Source of the DNA: a virus
Virus record (IMG/VR): IMGVR_UViG_3300045241_000033
Span: 1-51,452 of that record
Direction: 5' to 3' (one strand)
DNA: 51,452 nt
Shown: piece by piece, positions 27,858 to 36,909 of the stretch
Layout: each line of letters opens with the position of its first letter
Numbering within the stretch: the stretch's first letter is position 1
Program-made: the position numbers and the translations under genes
The notes under the pieces: model-generated
Seen by the model: only the letters and a program-made list of their open reading frames with translations
Told to the model about the DNA's origin: nothing
Database searches by the model: none

Positions 27858-28910
27858 TTGTCCGAAGCAGCATCAGAGATGTCGTTCGCGGAAGCGGAGG
27901 CAGCACTCGGAAACGCAATCGAGGCGGAAAACGCCCCGGCGGTTCCCGAGCAGGCTACCCCGACTCCGGCGACTCCCGAGGGAACGGCCACCGAGGCCGG
28001 AGTACAACCGCACCACGCAGCGTCACAGCTCCGAGATCCCGCGTCAGGAAAGTTCATCCTGCCGGACGGATCGCTGTCTGACGCGCCTGCCCCGGCTGCG
28101 GACACTCCGTTGTTCGATGGATCGGTCAATCCCGACCAGCTGATCGCCGAGCACCCGGAGCTTGCTCCATTCGTCAAGCAACTGCAGGGCGAATGGACAC
28201 GCAAGACTCAGGCGCTCGCCGAACAGCGCAAGCAGTTCGACGGCCTCGACCCGCAGGTTGCGCGTCAGGCGACCGAGCTGTACCAGGCTCTACAGGATCC
28301 GAAGTACCTTCAGGAGTTCCACGCGGAACTCTCAACGCACCTCCAGGCGCAGGGACTTACGTCCGCTCAGGCGAATACGGAAGCAGCCAAGCGCATCGAG
28401 ACCGAGGTCGCAGGCGCGCAGGGGGAAGCCCCCGCGCTTGACCTAACCGCGTTGAGGTCGGATCCGGAGCTTGCGCCAATCGCGGCGGCCCTCGAAGCCC
28501 AACAGTCTCGTCTCGACTCGTTCGAGCAGCAGGCTCAGGCGCGCGAGGAAGCCGAAGCGATGGCGAACTGGCAGATGGCAGTCGCTGGTGAACTCCAGCG
28601 GCAGGAGATGTCGATCCTGCAGGCTAACCCGCACTACACGGAAGCCGACATGGATGGCATTCACGAGCTAGCTGCCTACTTCGATGGCAACCTGCTCCAG
28701 GCGCAGACACGGTACGAACAGATCGGCCAGCAACTGGTTGATCGGTGGCTCGCGCAGAAGCAGGCACACACCGAAGTAACGCCCGGTTCAGTGTCGGGCA
28801 CCGGCATCAGTGAGGTACCCGAGTCACTTGGCGAAGATCTGGACGCAGGTCTCAAAGCCGCACTCGGAGCACTCGCTGAGCAGGGCATCGACACGTTGGA
28901 CGGGTTTTAA
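27858..28910 (+). CDS. Scaffolding protein
   Basis: 350 residues, acidic and mostly helical, rich in alanine, glutamate and glutamine, with a proline-rich linker near residues 30-50 and a long coiled-coil-like middle. These are usual traits of phage scaffolds, and it lies immediately before the major capsid gene. It would guide procapsid assembly and leave or be degraded. TTG start with AGGAGAG upstream. Confidence 0.75.
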   Translation: MSEAASEMSFAEAEAALGNAIEAENAPAVPEQATPTPATPEGTATEAGVQPHHAASQLRDPASGKFILPDGSLSDAPAPAADTPLFDGSVNPDQLIAEHPELAPFVKQLQGEWTRKTQALAEQRKQFDGLDPQVARQATELYQALQDPKYLQEFHAELSTHLQAQGLTSAQANTEAAKRIETEVAGAQGEAPALDLTALRSDPELAPIAAALEAQQSRLDSFEQQAQAREEAEAMANWQMAVAGELQRQEMSILQANPHYTEADMDGIHELAAYFDGNLLQAQTRYEQIGQQLVDRWLAQKQAHTEVTPGSVSGTGISEVPESLGEDLDAGLKAALGALAEQGIDTLDGF

Positions 28911-28974
28911 CTCTCGCTTATCCGCCGGGGCGTGAGATCCGCATCCTCACAACCCAAGGGAGTTCGACCGAACA

Positions 28975-30219
28975 ATGGCTGGTGCAACACTCACCACCCT
29001 GTCGAACATCATGAAGAACTTCTATCTGGGCCCCGTCCAGAGCCAGCTGAACAACGAGATCCTCGTTCAACAGCTGTTGGGAACTTCTTCTGAGAACCTG
29101 GAAGGCCTCGCAGCCAAGCTGCCTCTCCACAACCTTCGCTCAAGCGGCGTCGGTGCTCGTGGTGAGCTTGAGACCCTCCCGGTGGCAGGAGCACAGGGCT
29201 ATGCCCAGGCCTCGTTTGACCTCGCGTACCATTACGGTCGCGCGCAGGTCTCAGGCCAGTCGATTCACAAGACGCGCAGCTCTGCTGGCGCGTTCCTAAC
29301 CGCGATGAAGTCAGAGCTGGACGGCCTTCGGGACGACCTCGCCCTCGACTTCGCGCGGCAGATCTACGGCCCCGGTAACGGTGCCGTCGCTACCACGGCA
29401 GCCAACGGCGCTGGCGTTGTCCTGACCCTGCAGAGTGCAGAGGCGATCTCAAAGGGATTCCTCTACATCAACATGGTCATCGACTCCGGCCCCGTCGCTG
29501 GTAACCCGCAGGCCAACTTCACGAACCGCACGATCACGGACATCAACCTGGCGACGCCTTCGATCACCATCTCTGGTGCGAACGTGACGACCAACGCTGG
29601 TGACGCGATCTACAGGTTCGGTAACGCTGGCCCCTCGACCTCGTACGCGCTTCGCGAGATGGACGCTGGTCTGCAGAAGATCCTGCCGACCGCTGCGAAC
29701 ACCCTCGGCGGCATCAACGCCGCCTCCGCGGGTAACTCGTACTGGGACAACCTGCGTAACACCACGGGCGGCACGATCTCGCTGTCCACGCTGATGCAGG
29801 AGTGGAACCGCTCCGCTTCAGCTGGTGCCAAGCCGGGCGAGGTTGTCGCGATCACGACTCCGGGCATCGTCCGGCGTCTGTTCGAGACCGGGGACTTCAA
29901 GGCACTCGTCCAGTTCGTTAACACGAACGACTTCGCGGGCGGGTTCTCTGAGGTCAGCTTCGCTGCCAACGGTGTGCCGATCAAGCTCTACCCCGACCGG
30001 CTCGCGCCGTGGGGCCAGGTGCTGATCCCGCACAAGAAGCACATTCGCATGTTCTCTCCGGCCGACTGGGACTTCCTCTCGAAGGACGGTCTCACGGTGC
30101 GCTGGGTGAACGACATCGACGCATTCCAGACGGCGCTCTTCAAGTACGCCAACCTGGGCGCTGACCGGCGCAACACGTCGAACGTCATCACCGGCATCAC
30201 GGACACGAACGGCGTCTAA
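28975..30219 (+). CDS. Major capsid protein
   Basis: 414 residues, the right size for an HK97-fold or P22-like shell protein. N-terminal LSNIMKNFYLGPVQSQLNNE helix, a charged E-loop-like region, and the terminal domain with VVAITTPGIVRRLFE and GVPIKLYPDRL. Placement after a scaffold gene and before a terminator fits high-level expression. ATG chosen; codon use is strongly biased to GC-ending codons, consistent with an abundant protein. Confidence 0.82.
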   Translation: MAGATLTTLSNIMKNFYLGPVQSQLNNEILVQQLLGTSSENLEGLAAKLPLHNLRSSGVGARGELETLPVAGAQGYAQASFDLAYHYGRAQVSGQSIHKTRSSAGAFLTAMKSELDGLRDDLALDFARQIYGPGNGAVATTAANGAGVVLTLQSAEAISKGFLYINMVIDSGPVAGNPQANFTNRTITDINLATPSITISGANVTTNAGDAIYRFGNAGPSTSYALREMDAGLQKILPTAANTLGGINAASAGNSYWDNLRNTTGGTISLSTLMQEWNRSASAGAKPGEVVAITTPGIVRRLFETGDFKALVQFVNTNDFAGGFSEVSFAANGVPIKLYPDRLAPWGQVLIPHKKHIRMFSPADWDFLSKDGLTVRWVNDIDAFQTALFKYANLGADRRNTSNVITGITDTNGV

Positions 30220-30263
30220 GCACCATCGTTCCTACTCGTCGTCCCACTGGGACTGACGAGCTT

Positions 30264-30312
30264 CCCCGGCTGGGCCGCGCCCTCGTGGCCTGGCCTGGCC
30301 GGGGTTCTTTTT
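30264..30312 (+). terminator. Terminator after capsid gene
   Basis: CCCCGGC pairs with GCCGGGG around a GC-rich loop, then TTCTTTTT. A common place for a partial terminator that sets the capsid to tail protein ratio. Confidence 0.75.
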
Positions 30313-30337
30313 ACGTCCGCAACCGCCAAGGAGGATC

Positions 30338-30781
30338 ATGAACGTCACAGACCTGACTGCTTCGCAGCTTTGGCTGCCGGGGCAGGGCCTCGTCCCGGCG
30401 CACATGCGTACGGCGCTCAAGACCGTCGAGGAGTACGACGACGACCTCACCATCGGTCGGCACGAGCAGACGGGCGAGTGGGTCGTCCTCCTGAAGCGCG
30501 GCCCCGAGGGCCGACCATTCCCGGTGTTCGGGCTCGGTATCGAGCTGCCTGCTCCGGAGCAGATCAAGAAGCGCCTCTACGAATCTGACGTGCGCCGCAA
30601 CGGCGCGGAGATCGTGAGGCAGATCACCCGCAAGACGGAGCTGGCTCAGGCGGAAGGTCGCCGAGTAGCCAGCGAAGCCTCCGGTCACGCAGCCGAAGCG
30701 CTGGAGTGGGGTCACCGCAAGATGGGTGCACACCCCAGCCCGCGCATTTTCGTACCTAGCCCGAAGGGAGAAACACCGTAA
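30338..30781 (+). CDS. Hypothetical virion protein
   Basis: 147 residues. First half is a small alpha/beta domain (TGEWVVLLKRGPEGRPFPVFG), second half a helical KTELAQAEGRRVASEASGHA region. ATG with AAGGAGG upstream. Similar small proteins between capsid and adaptor genes are common in podoviruses; I cannot assign this one. Confidence 0.6.
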   Translation: MNVTDLTASQLWLPGQGLVPAHMRTALKTVEEYDDDLTIGRHEQTGEWVVLLKRGPEGRPFPVFGLGIELPAPEQIKKRLYESDVRRNGAEIVRQITRKTELAQAEGRRVASEASGHAAEALEWGHRKMGAHPSPRIFVPSPKGETP

Positions 30782-31434
30782 TGTCACTTTTCGCACCACA
30801 GGATCCACGAGGGCCTGACCAGCGGCGCAAGCAGCTGATGGCGAAGCTCGCCATGCAGGGCCGTCGCAACGTCCCGATGCCACAATCGGCCGGGCACAAC
30901 GCGCTCGCAAGCGGCGATGCAGGCCGCACATTCCGCGGGGCCACCACCTTCCGACCGCCTTCAACGCACGGCGGGAACGTCCTCAGCTCGATCCTCGCGC
31001 GCCTGGGCATCGGCGGCCAGCCGGGACAGGGCGAGTTCAGCGGCGGGCCTGGCGCTCCTATCGGCCATCCCGGCATGGGTGGCGGCGTAGGCGCAGATCC
31101 GTTCTCGCGCACACCGCAGGCGATCACGGGCGGAACGCCTATCGCTCCGAATGACCCGACCATGCCCGGCGTGGGCGCTCCGGCCATGCCTGCTCAAGCG
31201 CAAGGAACGCCGCCGCCCGGCTATGGCGACAGCACCTTCACGCCTCCGGCCACGCCCGGAGGTCTCCCTCAGCTGAACGAGGGCAGGCTCCCGAGCCTAG
31301 TCCAGGACGCAGGGAGCAACGGGCTCGTCGATCTCGGTAACGGCATGTTCTACAACCCCGCCACCGACCAAGTCACGCACGGCGGTGCGGCCCCGAACGC
31401 CGCTACTGGCGCGCGCGGGCTCTACAGGGAATAA
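30781..31434 (+). CDS. Glycine/proline-rich virion protein
   Basis: 217 residues, low-complexity. After a short basic N-terminus the chain is dominated by glycine, proline and alanine, probably disordered, with a more regular C-terminal ~40 residues (NGLVDLGNGMFYNPATDQV). TAATG overlap with the upstream gene. Likely a minor structural or linker protein; no family recognised. Confidence 0.55.
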   Translation: MSLFAPQDPRGPDQRRKQLMAKLAMQGRRNVPMPQSAGHNALASGDAGRTFRGATTFRPPSTHGGNVLSSILARLGIGGQPGQGEFSGGPGAPIGHPGMGGGVGADPFSRTPQAITGGTPIAPNDPTMPGVGAPAMPAQAQGTPPPGYGDSTFTPPATPGGLPQLNEGRLPSLVQDAGSNGLVDLGNGMFYNPATDQVTHGGAAPNAATGARGLYRE

Positions 31435-31439
31435 GGCAC

Positions 31440-32081
31440 ATGGACGCGCCTGCACTCATCGCGATCCTGAACGCCTACGGGTTCACGGACACCGACACAA
31501 CGACGAAGGTGAACGCGATGCAGGCGGCTCTCCGAAGCATCCTGCAGCGGAAGCCGTGGCCGTTTCTAGAAACCACGAAGTCGCTCGCGTTCAACGGGTC
31601 GAGCGCAGTACCTACGACGAGCCTCTCCGACCTGCGGGCCGTGATGAAGATCATGGACAACAGCGCAACCCAGCCGCGGCGGATTCGCTTCAAGCGAACC
31701 GACGACATGGAGGAGCAGTTCGACCTCACCGAGACCGGGACGCCGCTCTACTACTACTTCGTCGGCACGCAGCTGAACCTCTGGCCGATACCGAGTTCTA
31801 CGCAGACGCTGCGTCTTCGGTACCTGCGTACGGCCCCGGTCATCAACGAGAACTCGACCGAGGCTCAGATCCTGCTCCCGCCGGACTTCCACGAGGCGTG
31901 GGAGTTCCGCACAGTGGCCAACCTGGCCGACCTGGACGATGACAACGACGTCGCCGCGCGCTTCGAGGCCAAAGCCGAGAACGGTATCGCGCAGATGACG
32001 GAGGCGCTCATCGCCCTGCAGCATGACGAGGCCGACTACGTCCACGTCATCGACATCGACGATTACGGCTACGACGACTAA
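31440..32081 (+). CDS. Head-to-tail adaptor-like protein
   Basis: 213 residues. The layout (helical ALIAILNAYGF... start, aromatic YYYFVGTQLNLWPIPSS region, then YLRTAPVI and PPDFHEAWEF) matches gatekeeper/adaptor proteins such as P22 gp4-type and tail tubular A-type proteins. It ends in a very acidic DIDDYGYDD tail. It should join the portal to the tail hub encoded next. Confidence 0.65.
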   Translation: MDAPALIAILNAYGFTDTDTTTKVNAMQAALRSILQRKPWPFLETTKSLAFNGSSAVPTTSLSDLRAVMKIMDNSATQPRRIRFKRTDDMEEQFDLTETGTPLYYYFVGTQLNLWPIPSSTQTLRLRYLRTAPVINENSTEAQILLPPDFHEAWEFRTVANLADLDDDNDVAARFEAKAENGIAQMTEALIALQHDEADYVHVIDIDDYGYDD

Positions 32082-32092
32082 GGAGGTGGGCG

Positions 32093-34549
32093 ATGTCCGT
32101 ATTGACGGAGACGTTTGAAGGATCTCCGGGCGGAATGAACCTCGCCCTTCCGGCATCGGAGCTTGACGACACTGAGGCGCAGTACATTCAGGACGGGCTG
32201 GTTGACTACCCCGGCCTGACGCGCCGTCGCGGCCCGCTGCGGAAGGTCACGGGCATCGCCAATCTCACACGCAAGGGCTCCGGGCTCGCCATGACCCTGA
32301 ACCCGCAGGGCATCGACAAGTACGGGGTGCTGAACGGCGACAACTCGAACGGCTACTTCAGCGTTCTGAGCGACGACGTCACGGCTGTGCAGGCCGACCT
32401 GGCCTGGCCGCACCCGCTCCCGACCACTCCCCTGACGCCGGGACAGCAGTACCGCAATGTGGACATCAAGCCCTCGCTCAACGGCGGGGCCTGGATTGGC
32501 GTCTCCAGCTCCTATGACGCGAACAGCCCGAACCAGGGCCTCGCGCTCTGGATGGGCGCGAACCGCGCGAACTACAGCGCGGGCTCAGTCACGGTTGCGC
32601 GCGGCTCCGCGGCGCTCACTGCGCCGAGCGGCTTCACCGCCAACGTGGTCGCCGGTATGTGGCTCTTCGCGAACACCGACGAGCCGTACACGAACGCCCT
32701 CATCGGCCTCGTGCGCTCGGTCAACTCCGACACGAGCATCACGCTCGACTCTGTCAGCCCCTACAACGTCACCGCGAAGGCCGCGACGTTCCAGGCGCTG
32801 AGGGGCTTCGCCCCGAAGGTCGGCGTCGGCTACATCACGGTGGACACGTCAAGCGCCACGGTCACGGGCGGCAAGACCAAGTTCTCGTCCGACGGGCTCA
32901 GCACGGGCACCTGGCAGATCTACCGCGCGCGAGACATGGCGTTTGTCGGCAAGGTCTTGTCGGTCACGACTGAGATCAGCCTGACGCTCGCCGCCAACGC
33001 GGCGGTAGCGATGGCTGAGGACAAGTACATCGCGATCCGCGCGGATGCGGACTTCAGCATCAGCACTACCGCGAGCACTCAGAAGGTCGGCTTCCTCAAC
33101 GCGACCTACGCGGGGCGTCAGTGGTTCGCAAACAACGGGGCCGTGCTTGACAAGACGACGCGGCTCTGGTTCAGCGACATCAACGACCCCGAGATCACCG
33201 ACCTCGCGGACTTCGACGGGGACTGGGACGACGTGACCAGTTCGTCCACGGTCAACGAGCCCATCCGGGCCATCGCCTCGGCGAACTCCGGCCTCGTGAT
33301 CCTCAAGGAGAACGAGACCTACCTCGTCACCGGGAACAGCCCGGCGTCCTTCTCGCCGAGGAAGCTCGAAGACGACGGCACGCTGAGCGGCATGTCCGTG
33401 CAGCAGTACGGCGGGGGCGTCATCTGGGCCGGTCGCGAAGGGATCCACTTCTTCGACGGCCAGACCGCACAGAACCTGACGTCGGATCCGGTACGCCCGA
33501 AGCTGGGCGACTACTGGAAGAACTCGATCCGCACGTTCGACCCGGCCACGTACCGCATGTACTCGATGATTAACCGCGACCACTACTTCCTCTTCGTCGA
33601 GAAGATCAGCCCGACCGTTCCGGTCATCAAGGGCGTCGTCTCGCACACCCCCACGCAGATGACCTTCGTCATAAACATGGTCACGCGCGCGGTCACGGTG
33701 ATGACGAACACGAACATCCGCGGCGCTGTGACACTGCCGTCGAGTGCGGGCAAGCACTCCTGGTTCCTCGTGAACGGCCGTATCGACGGAGAGGCCACAG
33801 ACCACGCCTTCATCGCCGAAGGCGAGGCCCTCTTCAATGAGGAAGGCACCGACCCGATCTCCTCGGATACGGAGGTGTCGATAGGTGCCACCACTATAAC
33901 CAACGCATCCCCCGCGGTCTTCACGAAGGTCGCGCACGGGCTGAAGGTCGGGGATCCAGTCACCTTCACAACGACCGGCGCACTACCGACAGGCCTCGTG
34001 GTGGGGACGACCTACTACGTGATCGCTGCCGGGTTCACGGTGGACGCCTTCGAGGTGTCTCTCACACTTGGCGGAGCGGCGGTCAACACGTCCAGCGCAG
34101 GCTCGGGTACGCACACGACGTACCGAGCTTGGCAGATTGTGGGCCCCGACTTCTTCTACGAGTCGAAGAAGTTCTCCGAGGGGGACAGCACGCGGCTGAA
34201 GAAGTTCAAGCAGCTGATGATGCACTACCTCGCGCAGGGCGGCGACATCAAGGTGGACACGGTCATCGGCCTGAACGACTTCGGGCAGGTACTCAGCTCT
34301 ACGTTCCCCGCGTCGGTGCTCACCTGGGACACGCTGAAGAACGCGGTCGCCAACTGGGACGCGGTCAACGCGCAGTTCGCCACCTGGGCCTTCCTCGTGC
34401 AGGGCGTCTTCAAGCCGAAGCGCGTGAAGTTCCAGCGCGCATCGACGCACCTGAGCTTCCGGCTCTACCAATCCACGCCAGCCATGACGCGGCTGCAGAT
34501 CGGGCCGTTCGCTATCGGCTACAAGCTGAAGCGGCCAGGAAGGATCTAA
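32093..34549 (+). CDS. Tail hub / tail needle-base protein (beta-propeller-like)
   Basis: 818 residues. N-terminal SPGGMNLALPASELDDTEAQ followed by propeller-like strand repeats resembles the P22 gp10 and T7 gp12 type of short-tail hub proteins. Near residues 598-683 it has the beta module also found in the 23952-24413 product. Contains GLVILKENETYLVTG and GGVIWAGREGIHFFDG, typical propeller blade sequences. ATG with AAGGAGG upstream. Core of the short tail; its size supports a podovirus. Confidence 0.75.
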   Translation: MSVLTETFEGSPGGMNLALPASELDDTEAQYIQDGLVDYPGLTRRRGPLRKVTGIANLTRKGSGLAMTLNPQGIDKYGVLNGDNSNGYFSVLSDDVTAVQADLAWPHPLPTTPLTPGQQYRNVDIKPSLNGGAWIGVSSSYDANSPNQGLALWMGANRANYSAGSVTVARGSAALTAPSGFTANVVAGMWLFANTDEPYTNALIGLVRSVNSDTSITLDSVSPYNVTAKAATFQALRGFAPKVGVGYITVDTSSATVTGGKTKFSSDGLSTGTWQIYRARDMAFVGKVLSVTTEISLTLAANAAVAMAEDKYIAIRADADFSISTTASTQKVGFLNATYAGRQWFANNGAVLDKTTRLWFSDINDPEITDLADFDGDWDDVTSSSTVNEPIRAIASANSGLVILKENETYLVTGNSPASFSPRKLEDDGTLSGMSVQQYGGGVIWAGREGIHFFDGQTAQNLTSDPVRPKLGDYWKNSIRTFDPATYRMYSMINRDHYFLFVEKISPTVPVIKGVVSHTPTQMTFVINMVTRAVTVMTNTNIRGAVTLPSSAGKHSWFLVNGRIDGEATDHAFIAEGEALFNEEGTDPISSDTEVSIGATTITNASPAVFTKVAHGLKVGDPVTFTTTGALPTGLVVGTTYYVIAAGFTVDAFEVSLTLGGAAVNTSSAGSGTHTTYRAWQIVGPDFFYESKKFSEGDSTRLKKFKQLMMHYLAQGGDIKVDTVIGLNDFGQVLSSTFPASVLTWDTLKNAVANWDAVNAQFATWAFLVQGVFKPKRVKFQRASTHLSFRLYQSTPAMTRLQIGPFAIGYKLKRPGRI

Positions 34550-34550
34550 C

Positions 34551-35042
34551 GTGGCAGATCAGTCGCTGGGTGAGCTGACCGTAGGTTGGCTCACCCGGTA
34601 TCTACGCGACCTACAGGAGCGCTACCCGACGAGCTTCCTCCCGCAGTTGACGGTCGAGGAGCTGGTCGTCTCGAAGAAGATCACGATTGGCGACCAGGTG
34701 GACTTCCTCGCGTTCGCGACCCCCAAGGTCATCGCGACGGTCGGTCAGCCCGCGTTCGCTAACAGCTGGGCCCACTACGGTGCGCCCTACTCGAACGCCT
34801 CGTACATCAAGCGGCCGGGCGGCTGGGTCGAACTCATCGGCGTCATCAAGAGCGGCACCGTGGGGAGCGCAGCGTTCACGCTGCCGCCGGGCTACCGGCC
34901 GATTTCCACGAAGTCGCTACTCACGCTCTCGAACGGAACCACTGGGCGCGTGGACATCGGATCTGACGGCACCGTCACCCCTATAGCGCCGTCGAACAAC
35001 ACCTCGGTCGTCCTCGACGGCCTTCACTTCAAGATCGCCTAA
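34551..35042 (+). CDS. Tail-fibre-like protein
   Basis: 163 residues. The C-terminal half (GGWVELIGVIKSGTVGSAAFTLPPGYRP, ending VVLDGLHFKI) is the small beta-sandwich seen at the end of many phage tail fibres and receptor-binding proteins. N-terminal helix may anchor it to the tail hub. GTG start one base after the hub stop codon. Probable adsorption protein. Confidence 0.65.
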   Translation: MADQSLGELTVGWLTRYLRDLQERYPTSFLPQLTVEELVVSKKITIGDQVDFLAFATPKVIATVGQPAFANSWAHYGAPYSNASYIKRPGGWVELIGVIKSGTVGSAAFTLPPGYRPISTKSLLTLSNGTTGRVDIGSDGTVTPIAPSNNTSVVLDGLHFKIA

Positions 35043-35054
35043 AGGAGGCGCTAC

Positions 35055-36116
35055 ATGGCAACAGACGCTACTGGTGCGCCTACTACTCTAGGCATCCCGA
35101 AGTTCAACACGTCCGCTGACGCCCCGTCAGGGCTCGGCAGCAACGCGCAGATGGACGCTATCGACGCGCTGCTTGCAGCGCGCGTGGTCAAGCCCCCAGG
35201 GATCAGTGCTGGTGAGGCCACGGTCTGGAACGGCGCAAGCTGGGATCGTTCCAGTGTCACGAAGATCACCGCTAATGGCGTGTCCGGTGTTAACGCTCAA
35301 GTCACTGGCGTCGTGGTCTCAGGCGCGAACACTGACCTCGCGTGGCCGGGTGGAGATGCTACGACCACGATGGTTGACGTAGGCACCACGGGCGGAACCC
35401 TTCGTACTCTAGCGGCCGCCAATAAGGGTGTGGGATCGCGGGTCATCTTCCGTAACAGCGGCGCGGGAACCCTGACCATTAAGAACCAGCTTGCGGGCGG
35501 TACCGGGTTTCAGTTCCTTATGCGAGGCTCAGCCCCCGCGGATCTAGTCCTCCAGATCGGGGACGTCGCGGAGTTTGTGCAGTACGGCTCGCTGTGGGTA
35601 GAGGTCTCCAAAGACCAGGCCCCCGTCGCTGGGGTTATTGCGCCGACGCACCTACCCAGCCAGGCCATGCTCGCCATGAGTTCGAAGGTCCTAGTTGCGA
35701 ACACGGTGTACCTAGTCCCCATCCCGAACGTCACCGTACCGACCTCCATCAGCCGTATCGACTGGGGAATCAATACGTTGGTGGCGGGTAACTATGACGT
35801 TGGCATCTACTACTCGGATGACGACGCCACCTTCACGTTGCTGGGTAGTAAGGGATCTACGGCGCAGCCTGGCGCGGTCGCGATCACGACTACGATTGCA
35901 TCTCAGACGATCACTCCGGTGGTCGGACGACGCTGGTACTACGCCCTCGCCCTCAGTTCAGCTTCGACCGTCAACGCGACCGGAACGGGTGGTGGTTCCG
36001 GCGCACTCGTCCCGGGCTTCAACAAGGCCGCCTCATTCCCTCTCCCGGGGTCATTGACGGCGATGACTTCTGGCTTCGCGGACATACAGGTTCCAACCAT
36101 CAATGGCCGCGTCTAA
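35055..36116 (+). CDS. Tail-fibre / receptor-binding-like protein
   Basis: 353 residues: an alternating beta-rich chain with a short N-terminal tail-attachment-like segment, a middle with PTHLPSQAML, and a C-terminal SRIDWGINTLVAGNYDVGIYYSDDDATF beta sandwich. AAAGGAGG upstream of the ATG. By eye its codon use is more AT-tolerant than neighbouring genes (more CTA, GTA, TCT), which suggests relatively recent exchange, as expected for a host-range gene. Confidence 0.6.
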   Translation: MATDATGAPTTLGIPKFNTSADAPSGLGSNAQMDAIDALLAARVVKPPGISAGEATVWNGASWDRSSVTKITANGVSGVNAQVTGVVVSGANTDLAWPGGDATTTMVDVGTTGGTLRTLAAANKGVGSRVIFRNSGAGTLTIKNQLAGGTGFQFLMRGSAPADLVLQIGDVAEFVQYGSLWVEVSKDQAPVAGVIAPTHLPSQAMLAMSSKVLVANTVYLVPIPNVTVPTSISRIDWGINTLVAGNYDVGIYYSDDDATFTLLGSKGSTAQPGAVAITTTIASQTITPVVGRRWYYALALSSASTVNATGTGGGSGALVPGFNKAASFPLPGSLTAMTSGFADIQVPTINGRV

Positions 36117-36897
36117 GGTGTCTACCCCTTACGACGCACCAGTCCCTGGCGCAGTCGGCCAGATGAATGTCGCGCTGCTCGGGAAGACCGCGTACAACAA
36201 CACGTTGGCGCGGATCAACCGACAGCGGGGCTCGACCCTGCAGCAGTACGGCTACCTCGGCGATGTCGATCCGACCACGGGCGTTCTCGCGAACGTCCGC
36301 GTGGATCCGAACAACCGCTTCGGGGACTTCCAGTCGCTGCTGCGAAGCCACGCCGACCAAGCTCAACAGGCCGAGTTCAACTCACAGGAGCGCGGCCTAC
36401 ACGGCGGCATGGCGAACAAGGCGCAGAGCGATCTTCGCTACGGCTTCGGTCAGGACTCGGCGCATCTGGGGCAGAACTTCGCCAACCAGTTCACCGACTA
36501 CCAGGATCAGCAGTCGCAGGCTAAGTACGACTACGACAAGGCGCTCTACGAGCAGCAGCTGCAGGACGCTCAGAACGCCATCGCCAACGGGGACTTCAAC
36601 CCCGCGAACTATGGCGACAGTTCGTCCGACTCAACCGACTACGGCACTCCATACGACGGGGGCACGCTCTCCGCAGCGACCGACCCCTACACCGGGGCGG
36701 CGGCCGAGCACATCGCTGGCGGCTACGGCGGCTACGTCAACGCACCCGGCGGTGGGGCCTCGGCTACGGCCGCGGCGAACGCGGCCCTCAAGAAGGCGAA
36801 GGCCCCCGCGAAGCCGAGTGCGGCACGCGTAGCTAAGACGGTCGCCAAGGTTGTAGCGAAGAAGAAGCCCACATTCACCCAAGTCAAGAAGAAGTGA
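36103..36897 (+). CDS. Probable internal virion protein with basic tail
   Basis: 264 residues. Helical, glutamine-rich middle (YQDQQSQAKYDYDKALYEQQL), a glycine/serine/tyrosine linker, and a C-terminal stretch rich in lysine and alanine (AKAPAKPSAARVAKTV) like histone H1 tails. It may accompany DNA in the head. ATG lies 14 bases inside the previous gene without a clear ribosome binding site. Confidence 0.55.
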   Translation: MAASKVSTPYDAPVPGAVGQMNVALLGKTAYNNTLARINRQRGSTLQQYGYLGDVDPTTGVLANVRVDPNNRFGDFQSLLRSHADQAQQAEFNSQERGLHGGMANKAQSDLRYGFGQDSAHLGQNFANQFTDYQDQQSQAKYDYDKALYEQQLQDAQNAIANGDFNPANYGDSSSDSTDYGTPYDGGTLSAATDPYTGAAAEHIAGGYGGYVNAPGGGASATAAANAALKKAKAPAKPSAARVAKTVAKVVAKKKPTFTQVKKK

Positions 36898-36909
36898 GGG
36901 AGGTAGCGA

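Noticed and set aside
32849-33937. 362-codon leftward open frame in the tail hub gene
   Set aside because: Antisense shadow with repeated arginine/valine/aspartate composition; the plus-strand hub gene explains the sequence.
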